This document shows, piece after piece, positions 13,453-13,672 of a DNA stretch of 13,672 nt (its first letter is position 1; every line of letters begins with the position of its first letter). Source of the stretch: DASRBO01 sp035653595 (GTDB taxonomy: Bacteria > Actinomycetota > Acidimicrobiia > Acidimicrobiales > JAJPHE01); NCBI GenBank assembly GCA_035653595.1, contig DASRBO010000005.1:1-13672 (forward strand), in the 5' to 3' direction. The notes beneath the pieces were generated by a model that saw only the letters and a program-made list of their open reading frames with translations, made no database searches and had not been told where the DNA came from. Both the position numbers and the translations under genes were made by a program.

Positions 13453-13672
13453 CTATGACGGAGGCCCCGGAGGCGGCGTCAGGTCGTAGCGGGCGATGAT
13501 GTCAGGCAGCCAGTCGGCTTCCCCGAAGACCAGCCCGTAGCGATCGGCGATTCCGGCAATCTTGTCGAAGTCGGGTGCGCCGGCTTCGATCAGATCGGCC
13601 AGCTCCCAGAAGAAGCCCTCGAAGCCGGCCGGGCTGATCACCTCGATCATCCGGGCCGGAGCCTTGCCGGCG
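13453..13672 (-). CDS. Cupin-type protein, C-terminal part (runs off window)
   Basis: Only the last 73 or so residues are inside the window; the gene continues beyond 13672 at its 5' side. The visible C-terminus reads GKAPARMIEVISPAGFEGFF, WELADLIEAG, then FDKIAGIADRYGLVFGEADW and a Pro-rich end. The string ending in ISPAGFEGFF followed by a small helical tail is typical, as I recall, of the C-terminal end of single-domain cupin proteins annotated as quercetin-dioxygenase-like. The metal-binding cupin motifs would lie outside the window, so catalytic competence cannot be judged. The internal ATG at 13650 is not the true start because the frame stays open and protein-like to the edge. Confidence 0.75.
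   Translation of the reverse strand, partial: AGKAPARMIEVISPAGFEGFFWELADLIEAGAPDFDKIAGIADRYGLVFGEADWLPDIIARYDLTPPPGPPS

Overview
The window is about 13.7 kb of very GC-rich, densely coded bacterial DNA with many GTG starts and short gaps between genes. Several features point to an actinobacterium, possibly a deep-branching soil or freshwater one such as Acidimicrobiia (inference). These are an ECF42-type sigma factor coupled to a YCII/DGPF protein, a GlnR-type box in front of an ammonium transporter, an S8 protease with a Trp-rich pentad tail, and a membrane protein ending in an 'NKRYTP' tail. I see no rRNA, tRNA, CRISPR array, transposase or prophage gene. The composition looks even from end to end.

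Layout. (1) 27-1706: a probable ECF promoter drives a YCII/DGPF-family protein overlapping an ECF42-like sigma factor with a long TPR-like C-terminal extension. (2) 1743-2039 (minus): a 98-aa protein of unknown function. (3) 2040-2367: a gene-free stretch with a consensus -35 box and direct repeats. (4) 2368-6484: a two-gene unit. A secreted subtilisin-like protease with a C-terminal Trp pentad array is followed 10 nt later by a membrane-anchored GAF-GGDEF-EAL protein for c-di-GMP turnover. (5) 6516-8708: a divergent TetR regulator and DHA2-type efflux pump sharing a 126-bp intergenic region with two similar operators, one lying exactly between the -35 and -10 boxes. (6) 8709-9396: an intergenic region with a GlnR-like 11-bp-period motif and a perfect 28-bp palindrome, followed by a small OmpR-type winged-helix regulator with only a remnant of a receiver domain. 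(7) 9403-10474: two convergent, overlapping genes for uncharacterised membrane proteins. (8) 10590-13082: a well-formed GlnR-type box, then the ammonium transporter, P-II protein and a YjbQ-family protein, all on the plus strand. (9) 13087-13672 (minus): a small membrane protein and the 3' end of a cupin-type gene that runs off the window.

How the genes work together. Three regulatory circuits can be read from the DNA: a self-activating ECF42/DGPF module, a TetR-repressed efflux pump, and a nitrogen-controlled amt-glnK operon. The least explained parts are the protease plus c-di-GMP enzyme pair with its 16-fold Trp pentad tail, and the receiver-reduced regulator whose upstream region resembles the amt GlnR box. 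These are the best candidates for undescribed biology. Calls rest on reading the sequence and on recalled family features; no database search was possible.
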